Part shown: in pieces, positions 26,476 to 38,200 of the stretch
How the letters are laid out: every line of letters starts with the position of its first letter
Numbering within the stretch: position 1 is the stretch's first letter
Source of the DNA: Lutjanus erythropterus
Taxonomy: Eukaryota; Chordata; Actinopteri; Lutjaniformes; Lutjanidae
Length of the DNA: 64,000 bases
Assembly (NCBI GenBank): GCA_020091685.1
Contig: CM034600.1
Location: 35,255,077-35,319,076 of the forward strand
Direction of reading: 5' to 3'
Made by a program: the position numbers and the translations under genes
The notes under the pieces: generated by a model
What the model saw: only the letters and a program-made list of their open reading frames with translations
Told to the model about the DNA's origin: nothing
Databases searched by the model: none

Positions 26476-26889
26476 TATTGCATATTGCATATTTATTATT
26501 GCTAATTTGACCAAAGAGCACTCCTTGTGCTAAATTGACGCTAAAAGGCTACCTACAGTGTCATATTTTGAAGAGCCGCCGACCAAGCTGCCTTATTAGA
26601 TGAGTTGAGTGACAGCGTCTTGCACCATCTCAGCTTCTGCCTCCAGCAGAATCGATGTGGTTTGATTTGGTTGATATCTTTAAATCACATATTTAAAAAG
26701 AATAAGTAGATTTATTCATTTGTTCCTTTGTGAAGCCACACTGAGGTGCTGTTTGCACGCTGGTCGACCTTTACGCAAGGAAAGTCTATCAATGGGTTGA
26801 AGCAAAAGGTTAAAGTCAGAGGTGATGACAACTTTTATACAAAGATAAGTTATAATTAGCACCTTTGCTGACGCTTCATACATCATTCT

Positions 26890-27290
26890 GGGTTAGTTAT
26901 AAGCCAGGGAGAACTTTTTGCCAGGTTGCCAGGTTGTGGAAAATCCTCTTCACATCTATTGTCATAAATGTAATTGGTCATTACTACAGGGCATAGACTT
27001 CTAGTAGAACTCGACAGGGCATTGCCACTCAGCCTTGCCATCATTTTTTCCCCAGTGGTCACTCTTGTTTTTGCAGAGAAAAATTCCCCACTGGCCCAAA
27101 TAGGATTTTCCCCCACAAGCCACCATTAACATGAAAGAGGCATCTGTAAAACTGTTGACAGGACACTTCGAACTGCAAACAAGGTCGGTCCATCATGTTT
27201 GCAGTTGTAAATGTTGACCACTTGGGGGCAACAGAGGGGCAGCAGAGACAAACTGGGAATCCACAATGACGTATTTTCATAATTTAAGTT
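26890..27290. repeat. dispersed repeat family B, copy 1
   Basis: Core gacagggcattgccactcag, then ccccagtggtcactc, ttccccactggcc and atctgtaaaactgt. Two more copies lie at 31490-31790 (same orientation) and 32215-32465 (inverted). Confidence 0.55.
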
Positions 27291-27379
27291 GGTTTGGCAA
27301 ACGTAATGGCAAACATTTGTCTATTTATATGTCCAGCTGATACTTACAGTAGCAACAAGATCATTCACTCTGAGTTTTT

Positions 27380-27560
27380 GTCCATCTGATGAATGTAAGT
27401 CCAGTATTCACTCACTGTTTTAAGCTCTGTTTTTGGTCTCCACCAACCCCCGAGGGAAATATCTGGATCTTCAGTAATCCAGTAGGCTCAACAGCTAGTT
27501 GCTAACTGTTGTCTGGCTGCCTTCTAGTGTTGTGCAGATTGTGTGCAGTTTGGCTTTTAG
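27380..27560 (+). repeat. dispersed repeat family C, copy 1
   Basis: gaatgtaagtccagtattca, ggaaatatctggatcttcag and acagctagttgctaac. It shares these landmarks with 61880-62025 inside an sdf4 intron. Confidence 0.5.
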
Positions 27561-27769
27561 ACCTTTTTAGCTAAACAAAGCGGCTGTCTGCTACAGCTGT
27601 AAACAAAGATGAGATGAGTCAGAACCAAAACAGTAAAGTCACTGGCCAGAAAACCAAAACAATGTTCTGAAAATACTCTAAAGTTCAGTAGATCTGAGGA
27701 GACCTGCAGAGTCAGGTGATAATTTCCCTGTGGGATTCTCACCAACAGCAAAATACCTTTCAGATACAA

Positions 27770-27960
27770 GCAGAGGTGGCAGAAGTACAGACATTCTGTA
27801 CTCAAGTAAAAAATAGGTACACTGCTGTAAAAAAAAAAAAAAAAAGACTGATAAAAGGAGAAGTACTGATTCAACTTCTTTACTAAAGTAAAAGTGAGAA
27901 AGTACAGGCTCTGAAATGTACTCAAAGTAAAAAAAAAAGGTAAAAAGTTGCCCTCTGAAG
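27770..27960. mobile_element. fragment of a hAT-like 'CAGAGGTGG' element
   Basis: cagaggtggcagaagtacag, ctgtactcaagtaaaaa, then actaaagtaaaagtgag. These are terminal and subterminal sequences of another TACTC-rich fish MITE family. An A-run of about 16 lies inside. Confidence 0.55.
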
Positions 27961-28009
27961 GACATTTCTACCTGAACGTCACCTTTTCTCCACAGTCAAG
28001 TCTCCCTCT

Positions 28010-28530
28010 CTGTTTTGTCTTGTTACTTGTTGTTACGTCATTACATCCTGTCACCTCTTTTATCTTGATTTTGTCTTGTGTTTGTCTTCTCACGTCTTGT
28101 TTCTTCTTGTTACGTGATTTTTGTCTTGTGTTTGTCTCATTACTTCTTCATTTTTGTCTTTTTGCATGTTTGCACCATTTTTTATGTACAGTTATATAAT
28201 TTTCATCCTGCTACATCTTATTATTTCATATCTGTCTTATTTTGTCTTTTACGTCATTTTCATCATTATGTCTTCTGACGTATTAATCTTGTTACATCTT
28301 TTACGTTGTTTTTATTTTGTTACATCTTTTAGGCTGTTTTCATCTTGTTAAATTGTTTTACATTTTTTTAACATTGTTTTTGTCTTGTTACGTCTTGTAC
28401 GTCATTTTTGTCTTGTCAGGTATTGTTACATCAGTATGTCTTGTTTTGATGTATTTATCTTGTTACACCTTTTACTTTATTTTTGTTTTATTACATCTTT
28501 TATGTCATTTTCTGTCTGTCTGTCATGCTT
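28010..28530. repeat. eroded minisatellite, unit about 25-30 bp
   Basis: About 18 diverged units of the type TTGTTACRTCTTTTACGTC followed by ATTTTTGTC. The open frames across it are leucine/phenylalanine-rich repeat artefacts. Confidence 0.75.
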
Positions 28531-31489
28531 GTGTGTCATATGCACTAATTGGTACACAAAGGAATCATCTTTGCTGTGTTATCGTCCCATATAGAGTACT
28601 GATTGTAGTTTTAAAGAGCGAGTTAAAAAAGGCAAAGCAAGTTTCACGGTGGAGGATTTTCCACAACCTGGAAACCCAAAAGTTTTTCTTATTAATGGCT
28701 TACAAGTAAATGATTTATTCAACATTAATATAACCATGAAGTGCAGCCTATAAAGCAGTCTTCAAAGGTTCCTTATTAGAAAGTGGAACCCAGACAACTA
28801 ATATGAAAACCAGCAGGTAATGAGCTCCACTGCATTGCATCTATCTTTCATCTTCTTCTCTATTGGACAACAGAGGGGATGGTATCACGGCAACAGGTTT
28901 GTTTAGGGCCGCCTCGGTATCAGCAGGACTTGGACTGCTGGGCTCTGTTTGGAGTAACTTAGGCTGCTGTGAAAAAATCCATGGCATGCTAAAAACATAA
29001 TATACAGGAGCCTGGCATCCCTAAGAGAGAGTCTGACTGTCTGTTCCTCTCTGCAGGTAGCCATGTTTGGAAGTGCTGACAAACAGAGAAGAAAGACAGA
29101 ATGCATGGGGTCGGTCCGGGCCGGTGGCTGGATACTCGCCAAAATGTCACGTCCTCTTCATATTTGGGCTCCAACTATGGCCACCTTTCATAAACCCTGC
29201 TTGATTGTGTGTGTTTGGAGTAAACGTGGACTGACTTCCCTGATTAATAGGAATTTTGAGTTTGCAGACAAAGCGCAAGGCATTAAAAATGTGGCGATGT
29301 CTCCTCTTGTCTTAGGGACGCCTGTACACAGGGGGATTTGCTTAAAGCCGTCACCCAATGAGTCAGTCACTAAGGTAGAAGAATCTCATAATTAAGGCCT
29401 CATTAAAGCTACACGGCCCGACTATGTTGGTTTACAGGGCAGACAGAAACCTCACAGATCCACAATGGGGCCATTCATAATACCTCACTTCTCTGAAGGA
29501 AAAGAGAAAAAGCAGTTGCTCTTAGCATTTGGGCAGATGTAATTGCAATCACTCAGCTTGTCTGATGCTGATAATGGGGCGATGGGAAATTCCTGTCAGA
29601 GTCGTGGCGCAGGGTGGTTTCGCAACCACTTTGGCAGGCTCCATGTTCCACTGCAGGGCAGCGAATGCGTTACGGCATGCTCACATAGCTGTCATTAAAC
29701 ACATTTTGAAGAAAAAAAACATAAGACAATCAAAACTCACAAGTGTGTGCCATTCTCCAGCTTCTTGAGCAATGAAAAAGCAAATATTATGTAAACGTAT
29801 ATCGTCTGTCATCCCCGCGCTGTTAAACATGTTGAAAGACTGATGTAAAAAAAAAAGGAAAGTGAATACGCTTTTGCAATCCCAGTCACCTAAAATACAC
29901 TATAAATCCAGGCTGAGCTATTTTCAACATCTTTATTTTCATTTGTCATTTTGAAAACATTTCTCCTGACTGTTGGTTTATGTGAAATTAAGCTGTGGGG
30001 AAATAAGAGCACATATTAACTGGGCAGTTCACTTAAAAATAAAAAAAGTAATGTTTGTTTTCCAAATTTTGGGCCTACTTTTTTCAGCAAGCAGCCCACC
30101 CCTGTCTGAAATGTGTGCTACAGTAGGCGGCTGAAATAGCACGTGGGTGCAACGTTCTTGTGGTTGGTCCTTGGGTACAGTATGTGACACTTGGCATCTC
30201 AGCAATGCTTCCATGAGAAGCCTCTATTATAAAGCATTCATGCAATGATGCTAACAAGCTCACTTTACTGGCTGGACAAGCATTTGTGCAATAAAGTCCA
30301 AGATCTTCTTACTGTATTAGTGCCTTGTGGGACCACCCAAGAAACAATACAGTGATATTAAGGATTTTCCAATAATCTCCCAAAGAGTAGCAATAAAGCC
30401 CCATTTACTGGCCTGCAGTCTGCTGTGATGGACAACAGCGATTTGGTTTTAATTAAACCTGGAAACCTGAGAAATTTAAAATACATGAAAACGGTCTGGA
30501 TGAACGGTGACATCCATTAGATTTAGTTTCCTGGACTCGTGATCCTGAATGACATGCAGAGTGTTGCATTTCAAACAAGATGTTTCAGTAATATTTTACA
30601 GGTAGGTAACTGCAGTCATGAATTTACCTTGGCTGCCTGCCAGTGTTTGCAAAGGTATTTGAGGTATTTTGAGTATTTTACAATTCAAATGATGCCACAG
30701 AGAAATGTTAAGTTTTGATTAACTCCAGAGGACGTTTGCATAAGATACTGAAAAAGAAAGAAGAAGACATGTTGATAGCAATTCAATGAAGTTTATATAT
30801 AGATTATTTCTCTCAGCTAAGCTCATGAAAATAATTTATTTAAATGAATGAGCATCACTATTAGACTACTTACATTGCAATGTGCAGAGAACAAGTGGCA
30901 ACATTTTCAAAAAGTTTAATTTCAAATTACAGCATAGTATGGGTAATAAAAAAATAGTAAAAAGATATAATTTTATTCTTGCAATAATCTGTGGTTTCAA
31001 CAGTCCACGGGAGTGTAAATCAACATGTGATTCATACAATTCCTCAAACATAAATACAAATTTCAATGCTTTCCAATGTTACTGGTGTATCAGTTATGAT
31101 AAATTACAAACATCTATATGTCAAGAAATGAATAATATACAGTAAAAACAAAACAGATGATACATGTTGACACAAAAAAGACTGTAAAAATAATCTTTAA
31201 GCTTTTCGAAACTTGTTCTCTTACAGTCAAAAGGTGTAGCTCGATTTGACTGACACATTTAAACGTCATTTAAAAAACATCTGAAAACATGTTCACAAAT
31301 AGGCCGTTGCAGAAAAACAGTTAACGCACACATCTCCTCATTATTGTGTGTGTGGTGTGTTGCAGTGGCTCTCTGCTCTCTGGTGCACTGAGAAGAGAGG
31401 GGTTCAAATTTGTTGAACTTTGACCCGAGCTGCGCTGACCTTTGTGGGCTCAGCTAATCGCTGTTGACCACTGCTTGAACTGAGACATG
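28531..31489. other. intergenic, no gene seen
   Basis: No coding exon, RNA gene or clear repeat recognised. 30800-31160 is notably AT-rich. 28900-29420 has a slightly higher GC content but no convincing exon. Confidence 0.5.
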
Positions 31490-32465
31490 GCTGAAAAATG
31501 AATTGCTTGCGTCCCTGAATCATGGATGTGTGATTTAGACGGCCTTGCTCCCCGGTGGCCACTCGCGGTATTGCAGCGCAAAATTTCCCAAAAAGCATTT
31601 TCCGCATAGACCACCATTATAAAAGAGAAATCTGTAAAACTGTAAACAAAAGTCAATTCTGATTTTGTATTATGCTGTTTTGATCCACGGAGTTTCTATA
31701 TTTGTAAAATTGTCTTGAAGCCCAGGAAGGGTTAAAATCTTTGACATGACCACAATGTAAAGTCTATGGGCTGAGTGGGAACTCAGCGGTAAAAACACTA
31801 TTAAAAGACTCACGATCATAAAGACAGACAGAAAAGAAACAATTTAACCATGTAGTTTGCTTATCCATGGTAAAAGCACAAAGAGCAAAGAAAGACGACC
31901 TAATCAACAAAACCCTCTGCTGCTGAAATGCCTCTGAAACACTGCTGGTGGGGCTTGTAGCCGTGTGGAGGACAGATCAGAACCGCGATGCAGACGTGCC
32001 GTGCTTGGTTGAATCAACCGCTGGTTGAATCCACAGCTACAGCTCTACAGGCTGTACATTGGTGAACTACATGAACCAGATGCAGCATGCAAATATTCCA
32101 CCCATCCAGTCCAATGAGAATTGCTCGCCTGGTGCAATTCACCAAAAAAAGTTTTCTAGCTTCCTGGATATGCAGATATGCAGCCCACTGAGTATGTGCA
32201 GTAGTTTTTCCCTCCTTTCCCTCACCTGCAAGTTCACGCCCATTGACTTTACATTGTGATGATGTCACAAATTTTTTTCTTGGCTCAAATAAAGTTTTAC
32301 AAGTATAAAGCCTCCATAGATGAAAGATTTAGAGACATCTCTTTTATTCCAGTGACTTACAGGGAAAAATCTTTTTGGTCACAGGGGAATTTTTTGCTGA
32401 AATACCATAAGTGGCTACTGGAAAAAATTAGCAGCAAGGCTGAGCGGCAATGCCCTATCTAGGTT
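31490..32465. repeat. inverted pair of dispersed repeat family B
   Basis: 31540-31775 (ccccggtggccactcgc, gaaatctgtaaaactgtaaa, cacaatgtaaagtctatgg) and 32235-32460 (cattgactttacattgtgat, ttttggtcacaggggaa, gctgagcggcaatgccc) are the same sequence in opposite orientation. About 450 bp of other DNA lies between. Confidence 0.6.
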
Positions 32466-32479
32466 TATATATTACATTT

Positions 32480-32850
32480 ATGTGCTGTACCTAAGAACAA
32501 CAGTTAAATGCTAACACCACCATACTAACATGCTCTCAATGACAATATGCTAACATGCTGATGTTTAGCAGGTATGTTTACCACCCTGGCTTAGCATGTT
32601 AGCATGCTAACATTCATGGTTACAATGCTTTCTGTGGGGAACATGAATTTGTGAAAACAGTTTCATGGCAATCCATTTAAAAGCTGTGATTTATTACTGA
32701 AACACACGAATGTCAACCTCAAGGTGAGGCTGGATGAAAAGTCAGTGGATCACCAACGTCAGTGGGATTTATTCTCTTGGGACCTGAATATCTGTGCAAA
32801 ATGTCATGACAATCCATCAAAAAGATGTTGAGATATTTCGGTCTGTCTGG
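32480..32850 (+). repeat. dispersed 'ATGCTAACATGC' repeat
   Basis: gctaacatgctgatgtttag, gcttagcatgttagcatgct, gatgaaaagtcagtggatca, ttgagatatttc. A widespread non-coding teleost repeat. Confidence 0.6.
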
Positions 32851-33239
32851 CAATGTAAGTCATTCAGTTTGATTCAGAGTAAAAGTTGCAGTAAAAGTTA
32901 TAAAACATGTAAAGTATATATGTGGGAAATCATTTTTCTAAAATTTTGTGTGGCCGTATTGTGTCTATTGAGCATGTTTCCATTGTCCAGTGTAGTCACA
33001 GTCTATGTACCATATAACATATATAAATGTGAGATTTATTCCATGATAAAAAATAACTATAGTTCATGAGTGTGTACATAATAGATCATGTAGACAAAAA
33101 TATAAACATGGCTGTCTACATTAAACACACAAATGTACTTTTTCTTGCTCCCTAGTTTTTCCAACATCTTTCCAGAGAACAATAAAACATTGATATTTGG
33201 TTTACCGCAAAAGTCTTCAGCATCCATGATAAATATACT
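32851..33239. other. intergenic, nothing recognised
   Basis: AT-rich sequence beyond the predicted c1qtnf12 cleavage site, with no coding exon or clear repeat. Confidence 0.5.
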
Positions 33240-33534
33240 GAAACAGACATATTCACCGCTTTATTTTCAGGTTATTTTATTGGTGAAGCAACAGGCATCC
33301 AAGTTCCTCGGGGAAGTGGCAGTGCACTGTGAAAAACAAACTCAGTCCTTGAGTTCTTCACACTGTCCTTTCACCATCTGACAAGCAGTCAAGTCAATGC
33401 TCCTTCCTTCAAACCTCCCTGGTGGTTTGGTCCTGTGTGGTGGTGCTCATAAGTAGTCCGTTGGAAGAAAAAAAAGAAAGAAAAGAAAACGGCAGCAGAG
33501 GACGGCTTGGATGATGCCCTGCTCATGTGTGAGG
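33240..33534 (-). other. c1qtnf12: probable c1qtnf12 3' UTR
   Basis: Downstream of the stop, two AATAAA hexamers lie on the minus strand at 33281-33276 and 33265-33260. They predict a 3' UTR of roughly 270-300 nt. The exact cleavage point cannot be seen from sequence alone. Confidence 0.5.
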
Positions 33535-33633
33535 CTATACGCCAAGCAGCATGCCCATAAAATCTGAACCGTTCTGTATTGTAATGGAAGCGCCTGCTGC
33601 ATTATCCACAAATATGGAGGTGTACTGCCCGGC
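33535..33633 (-). CDS. c1qtnf12: c1qtnf12 coding exon 8 (C-terminus)
   Basis: Thirty-two codons and TAG. The acceptor is cctctgcag, after an intron of only 84 bp. It encodes [11 protein letters not shown] and ends MGMLLGV, against human AGQYASVFVDN and GLLLGT, so the C-terminus is complete. N309-G-S is a possible sequon inside the C1q fold with no counterpart in human as I recall it. Confidence 0.95.
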   Translation of the reverse strand, partial: AGQYTSIFVDNAAGASITIQNGSDFMGMLLGV

Positions 33634-35231
33634 CTGCAGAGGAAAACACACAATAATGATGCAGACAGATTGCACAAATGCAGGTGTTTTATGTTTGTGT
33701 GTTGTTTGTGTGCTCACCTGTAGCTCCAGCAGCCCATGCACGCTGACAGTGAATATCTTGCTGTTACTTTCTAATCCAACAATCATCTCCAGTGAGCTGT
33801 AATCATATTAAAAAAGGAATAAATATGGCGTTTTATGCAATTCATGACAATTCTTCAAGACATTTCTTGTGAGGTTTTTATATTATTTTGTAGCCTCCCA
33901 GTTGTGTTCATCATGTATGTATGAAGATTAAAATTTTGGTTGAAGTACCTATGTTTTAGCCAGACTGTGGAAAACATGGCCATAGTTTTCGTAACATCAC
34001 CCAGAGGTCTCTGAGGAGCCCAGTTTGAACTGGAAAGTTGTAAATTCCCAGTTCCCAGTAAGAAATTTCAACTGGAATGCCCCCTAAAGTCAGATTTCCG
34101 ACTCAGAGGGTCAAAGGAACGCTATTTATTAGCACTTGTGTTTCAGTATAACAATTATAAACACAGAACTGTCTATGGACACAAAATACACGGAATGGTT
34201 TGTTATCAAGCTCAGATAAATTTGTTCTAACTTGTTGTGCTGGAACGTGGTCAACTCAGGTGTTCCTTCCGACCTCCAAGGTAAATGGAATGCACCATCA
34301 CAGAATCGCCATCTTGGCAGTGCCTGACTCTGCCTAACTGCAAAAATGGGCAAAAAGGTGGAGCATGGGTGGAGCTGAAGTGGGCCAAATGAAGTGGGTA
34401 CCTGGCAGCTGGCCATCTGTGATGGCACTCAAAGTGGGGACGCCCTTAATTATGCATAACTGTAAGCGCTGATATTATTTAAACCCCCTTGGTTGAAGGA
34501 GGGTAGAGGAGGACATCAGCACTCTAATCTACATACAAAAAAATGTATTTCTATAAATTCACAGGCACAAGTAAAAATGAACTAATTGTGGGCCAGTAGC
34601 AGGTGAGAACAATAATATGGTTTTTCCCTGGAGAAATCAGAAATCAAATGAGCAGTATTTTTAGCATTAAATCAACAAATAATCTAAAACCTATTAATAT
34701 TTTTTTTTATTGTGAAAGCCTACAACACAACCAAATCAGCTCCTCTCTCTTAAATCCTCTTGGAGGATAAATGAAAAGTGATGGAATTTTTTTGAGTGAG
34801 TGAGTGAGTTTTTTTCTGACTATAAAGTTGTCGAACCAGATGTAAATTTAAGATTTGGTCTCTTCCTCTCTCCATGTGTGACTGCAGCTCATTTTCTTTT
34901 GGTTGCGTTGTTTTTCCCTTTTTTTTCCAGTTCTGTCGCTAGCCTGTCAGAACGTCCTGTACTTGGTCAAAAAAAATGTTTTCATACTAGAAATGAACAA
35001 AACCATGACTCAATACGATCCAGATCAAACCTTGGGAGGTTTCACCCCAGTAATTTTGGTTCATATTAGGCTCGAGTGGTATCTGTCTTTTCATTCCCTC
35101 TTGAAATATTACTGGGGTATACACTTTCATGGTGGTAGTTGTGTAAAACTTGTGTAAAACAGCTCAACTTGACTCCCTCAACATAGGTGGAGCTGATGGA
35201 CATGGCAACACTATTCCCACAGCTGGGAAAC

Positions 35232-35275
<44 letters not shown>

Positions 35276-38200
35276 AGCTGCAGCTTTTATTCAACTACAA
35301 ACTCAAATCAACACTGTAGATTTACTGCCAGACCGACAACTTCACCGCTCACATTTTTCTCTGCTCAGCACATACCCATCATCGCTCTCTGACACCACAG
35401 ACAGTAATCAGTCTGCCACTCGCCCGTTCTCACACTCACTAAACTTACACACTCTCTATGGCAGAGACATTTTTCTTCTTTCTTTACAAGTTAGTCCTTT
35501 AACTTTGTCCCCCAGATGCTATGTTTGTCTGCTCAGCTGAGAGACTGACGCCTGCTGGTGTAAGCTGTGCACTAGAATACGGCGTCCCCAGTTTCAGTTT
35601 AATAGAAAGAGAAACGCCTGTATTTAGGATGGTTGTAATAATCATTCCGTCTGGATTATTTAATACCCTGGTGTACTGTAATATTTTTATCCCGCCCAAG
35701 TCTAAGTCAGATCAAACTGAAAAGTCTGAAAGTCCAGACCAAACAATTTAGGTGTGAAAAGGCCCTAACTCTCAGCAAGAATGAGAATAAACTATTTCCT
35801 GAAATGTCAAACTTCTTTAACAACTGAGTGGTTTCGGGGTCTGTAGAGATGGTTGTAACATCGCTGCAGGCTTTAACCACACAGCAAGAGCACTGGCTCC
35901 TGTTAAGTGGAAAATGCTACATTTTTATGGCAAATCAATCATGTTTGTCTTCACTCCAACTGCCATCACAATGAGCCTCATTTCACATTCTCTGCATTTT
36001 CATGTGTGGGAGGGCGAGACTGGCTGGAGCTTTGGCTCGAAAAAGCAAGAGCCAAGGACTCTTTCGGGTTAGGTAACCCATCATAATAATATTATTTATA
36101 CGTTCCCCTCATTGTACCAAGCTACAAGGGAGGCTGTGGAGCTCTGCACAGTCCGGGAGAGACTTTAGGGAGCAATTCATTTCATTCTTTATGTAAATAG
36201 AAATTTTGAAATATTGGAAAGACCCATTCCCAACTGGATTTGTAATTTTTCGCCATGCCGAACCGCTAAATTAGATACTTCTTTATCTCTCTCCTACATC
36301 CCAAACAAGGGCATTTCACTGCTGCGCTGCTGACTGTAACAGGCTGCCTGAAGTGTCAAAGGTGAGTCTATAAAGATTAGTTAGGCGACAGGGACGAGAG
36401 CTCTAAGTGAAAGGACATTTCCTTTAAAGACCTGCTCTGTTTTTATACAGGAAATGCCACACTGGTTCCACACAAAGTGTAACAGACAAAACCTTGAGCA
36501 GCTCATAAATTCTGGTGAAAGTTAAGGTAGCATTAAACACCAATAAAATACCCCTGTTACATGGGGAAAATAAACAATTTACCAAAACAAGAATGTCAGG
36601 AATGCAGTGTGTTTTTTGTAGTCAGATTAATTACTTCCCAAGATCAATTTTATTGACTTTTACTGGTTATAGGTGGTACAACTGACCAGCATGTACTACA
36701 GGCATAACAAATGAAAAACACATGCATACGATCTACTGAGGAATGAGGATTTGGATTCTGGGTGTGCATTTTTAACAATGGATGTGTTTTCATGTGCACT
36801 AGTATTCCGGTTATGATCTGATGTCCTGATCGTTTGTTGCGCATGAGAACCTTGCATCCTAGTTTCAGAAATCCGGATAAAGACTCCCAGTTTTGAGAAA
36901 CCTGGACATGCTACCTGGAGTAGCATAGGCCTTGTTTACACCTGGCATTAACATGCGTCTTAGGTAACCTGATCACAAGTGGAAGGCTCTGAATATGGCA
37001 GTTCACACCTGGAATTACACTACGTCTCTGGTGAAAACTTTTGATTGAATCTCCCTTCCTTGCTCTACATTTAAATAAAAATGCAAATCATTTCCATTTG
37101 CAAAGACCAAATGTGTTGTTTTTAACTGGTGGGAGACAGCAATGTACCCACTGTGCCTTGTCTGTTGAAAACAATAAGAAAAGTTTGCAAAGGCCTTGGT
37201 GTTGACTCTTGTTTTGCTGACTCTCTGGACCAAATGGAAAGCAGACAGCATGTTACATCCACAAGAATCCATTTTCCCTGTTGTTGTGGCTTCTTCGTCT
37301 TGTTTTGCTCTTTTATATGACACTACTGGCATGCGAATGAGTGTGTACGTCTGCTTAATTCGTCAATGTGGACAGGACACATTTGCGTACTCGCTGCTAA
37401 AAGATGTGCCACATTGGCCCAGACCACCTCTGCATGAGGTTTGAGTGATCTGATTTCAGTGCGTTCTTAACACCTGTACTTAGAGCTGTCTGCTTGTGAT
37501 CACCCAAGACAGTCAAGACAGTCAAGACAAGAATGCACACAGTCAGAATCATGGATATGGGGATATGAAAAACAGGTTTCTCATGTTTTATGTGCATATC
37601 AAATCCCAAATAAGATTAAAGCCAGACTCAAAAACTATTATACCAGTGCACATGTGCGCACGCATGCAGAATACCTACGTGTATCTGTGGCAGAGTGATT
37701 CAATGCAGATCAGCACCCGAACATTATCCCTGGCTTTGAGCTGACTCTTGCTCCTCTTCACCTCATTATGGTCTGTCAGGAGGCAAAATGTTCATAATCA
37801 CATCAAGATACTGTCAAGGGAGAGTACTGACTCTGCTTAATGTTGCGCATTATTGATTTAACACTTAAGACCACTAATATGCACTATAATATCCCATATA
37901 AGAAAATTACTGTAATTTACCAATGTGGACATTAGCAGAGAACTGGTAGATCCCAGTAATGGGAGCTGTGAATCTCCCAGTTGACTGGTCCATTCCCGAC
38001 CCTCTGAGGAAGGCTCCTTTAGCTGGTGGCTGAAAGCAGAATGAAAGAAAAATATAGTTAATATGTTTATGCCTTGAGGTGTAATATGCATCTTAGCTGT
38101 GTCGCATTTGTTGGAGTTGAAAGTTCTCCATAGAAGAGGAATGGTAAACAAACACTTATGAGATTATTAGTTAGAGTACAAATATTTTTATGAACAAAAA

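Noticed and set aside
28078-28709. Leu/Phe/Cys-rich frames resembling membrane proteins.
   Set aside because: They follow the TTACRTC minisatellite units and change frame freely, so the hydrophobicity is an artefact of T-rich repeats.
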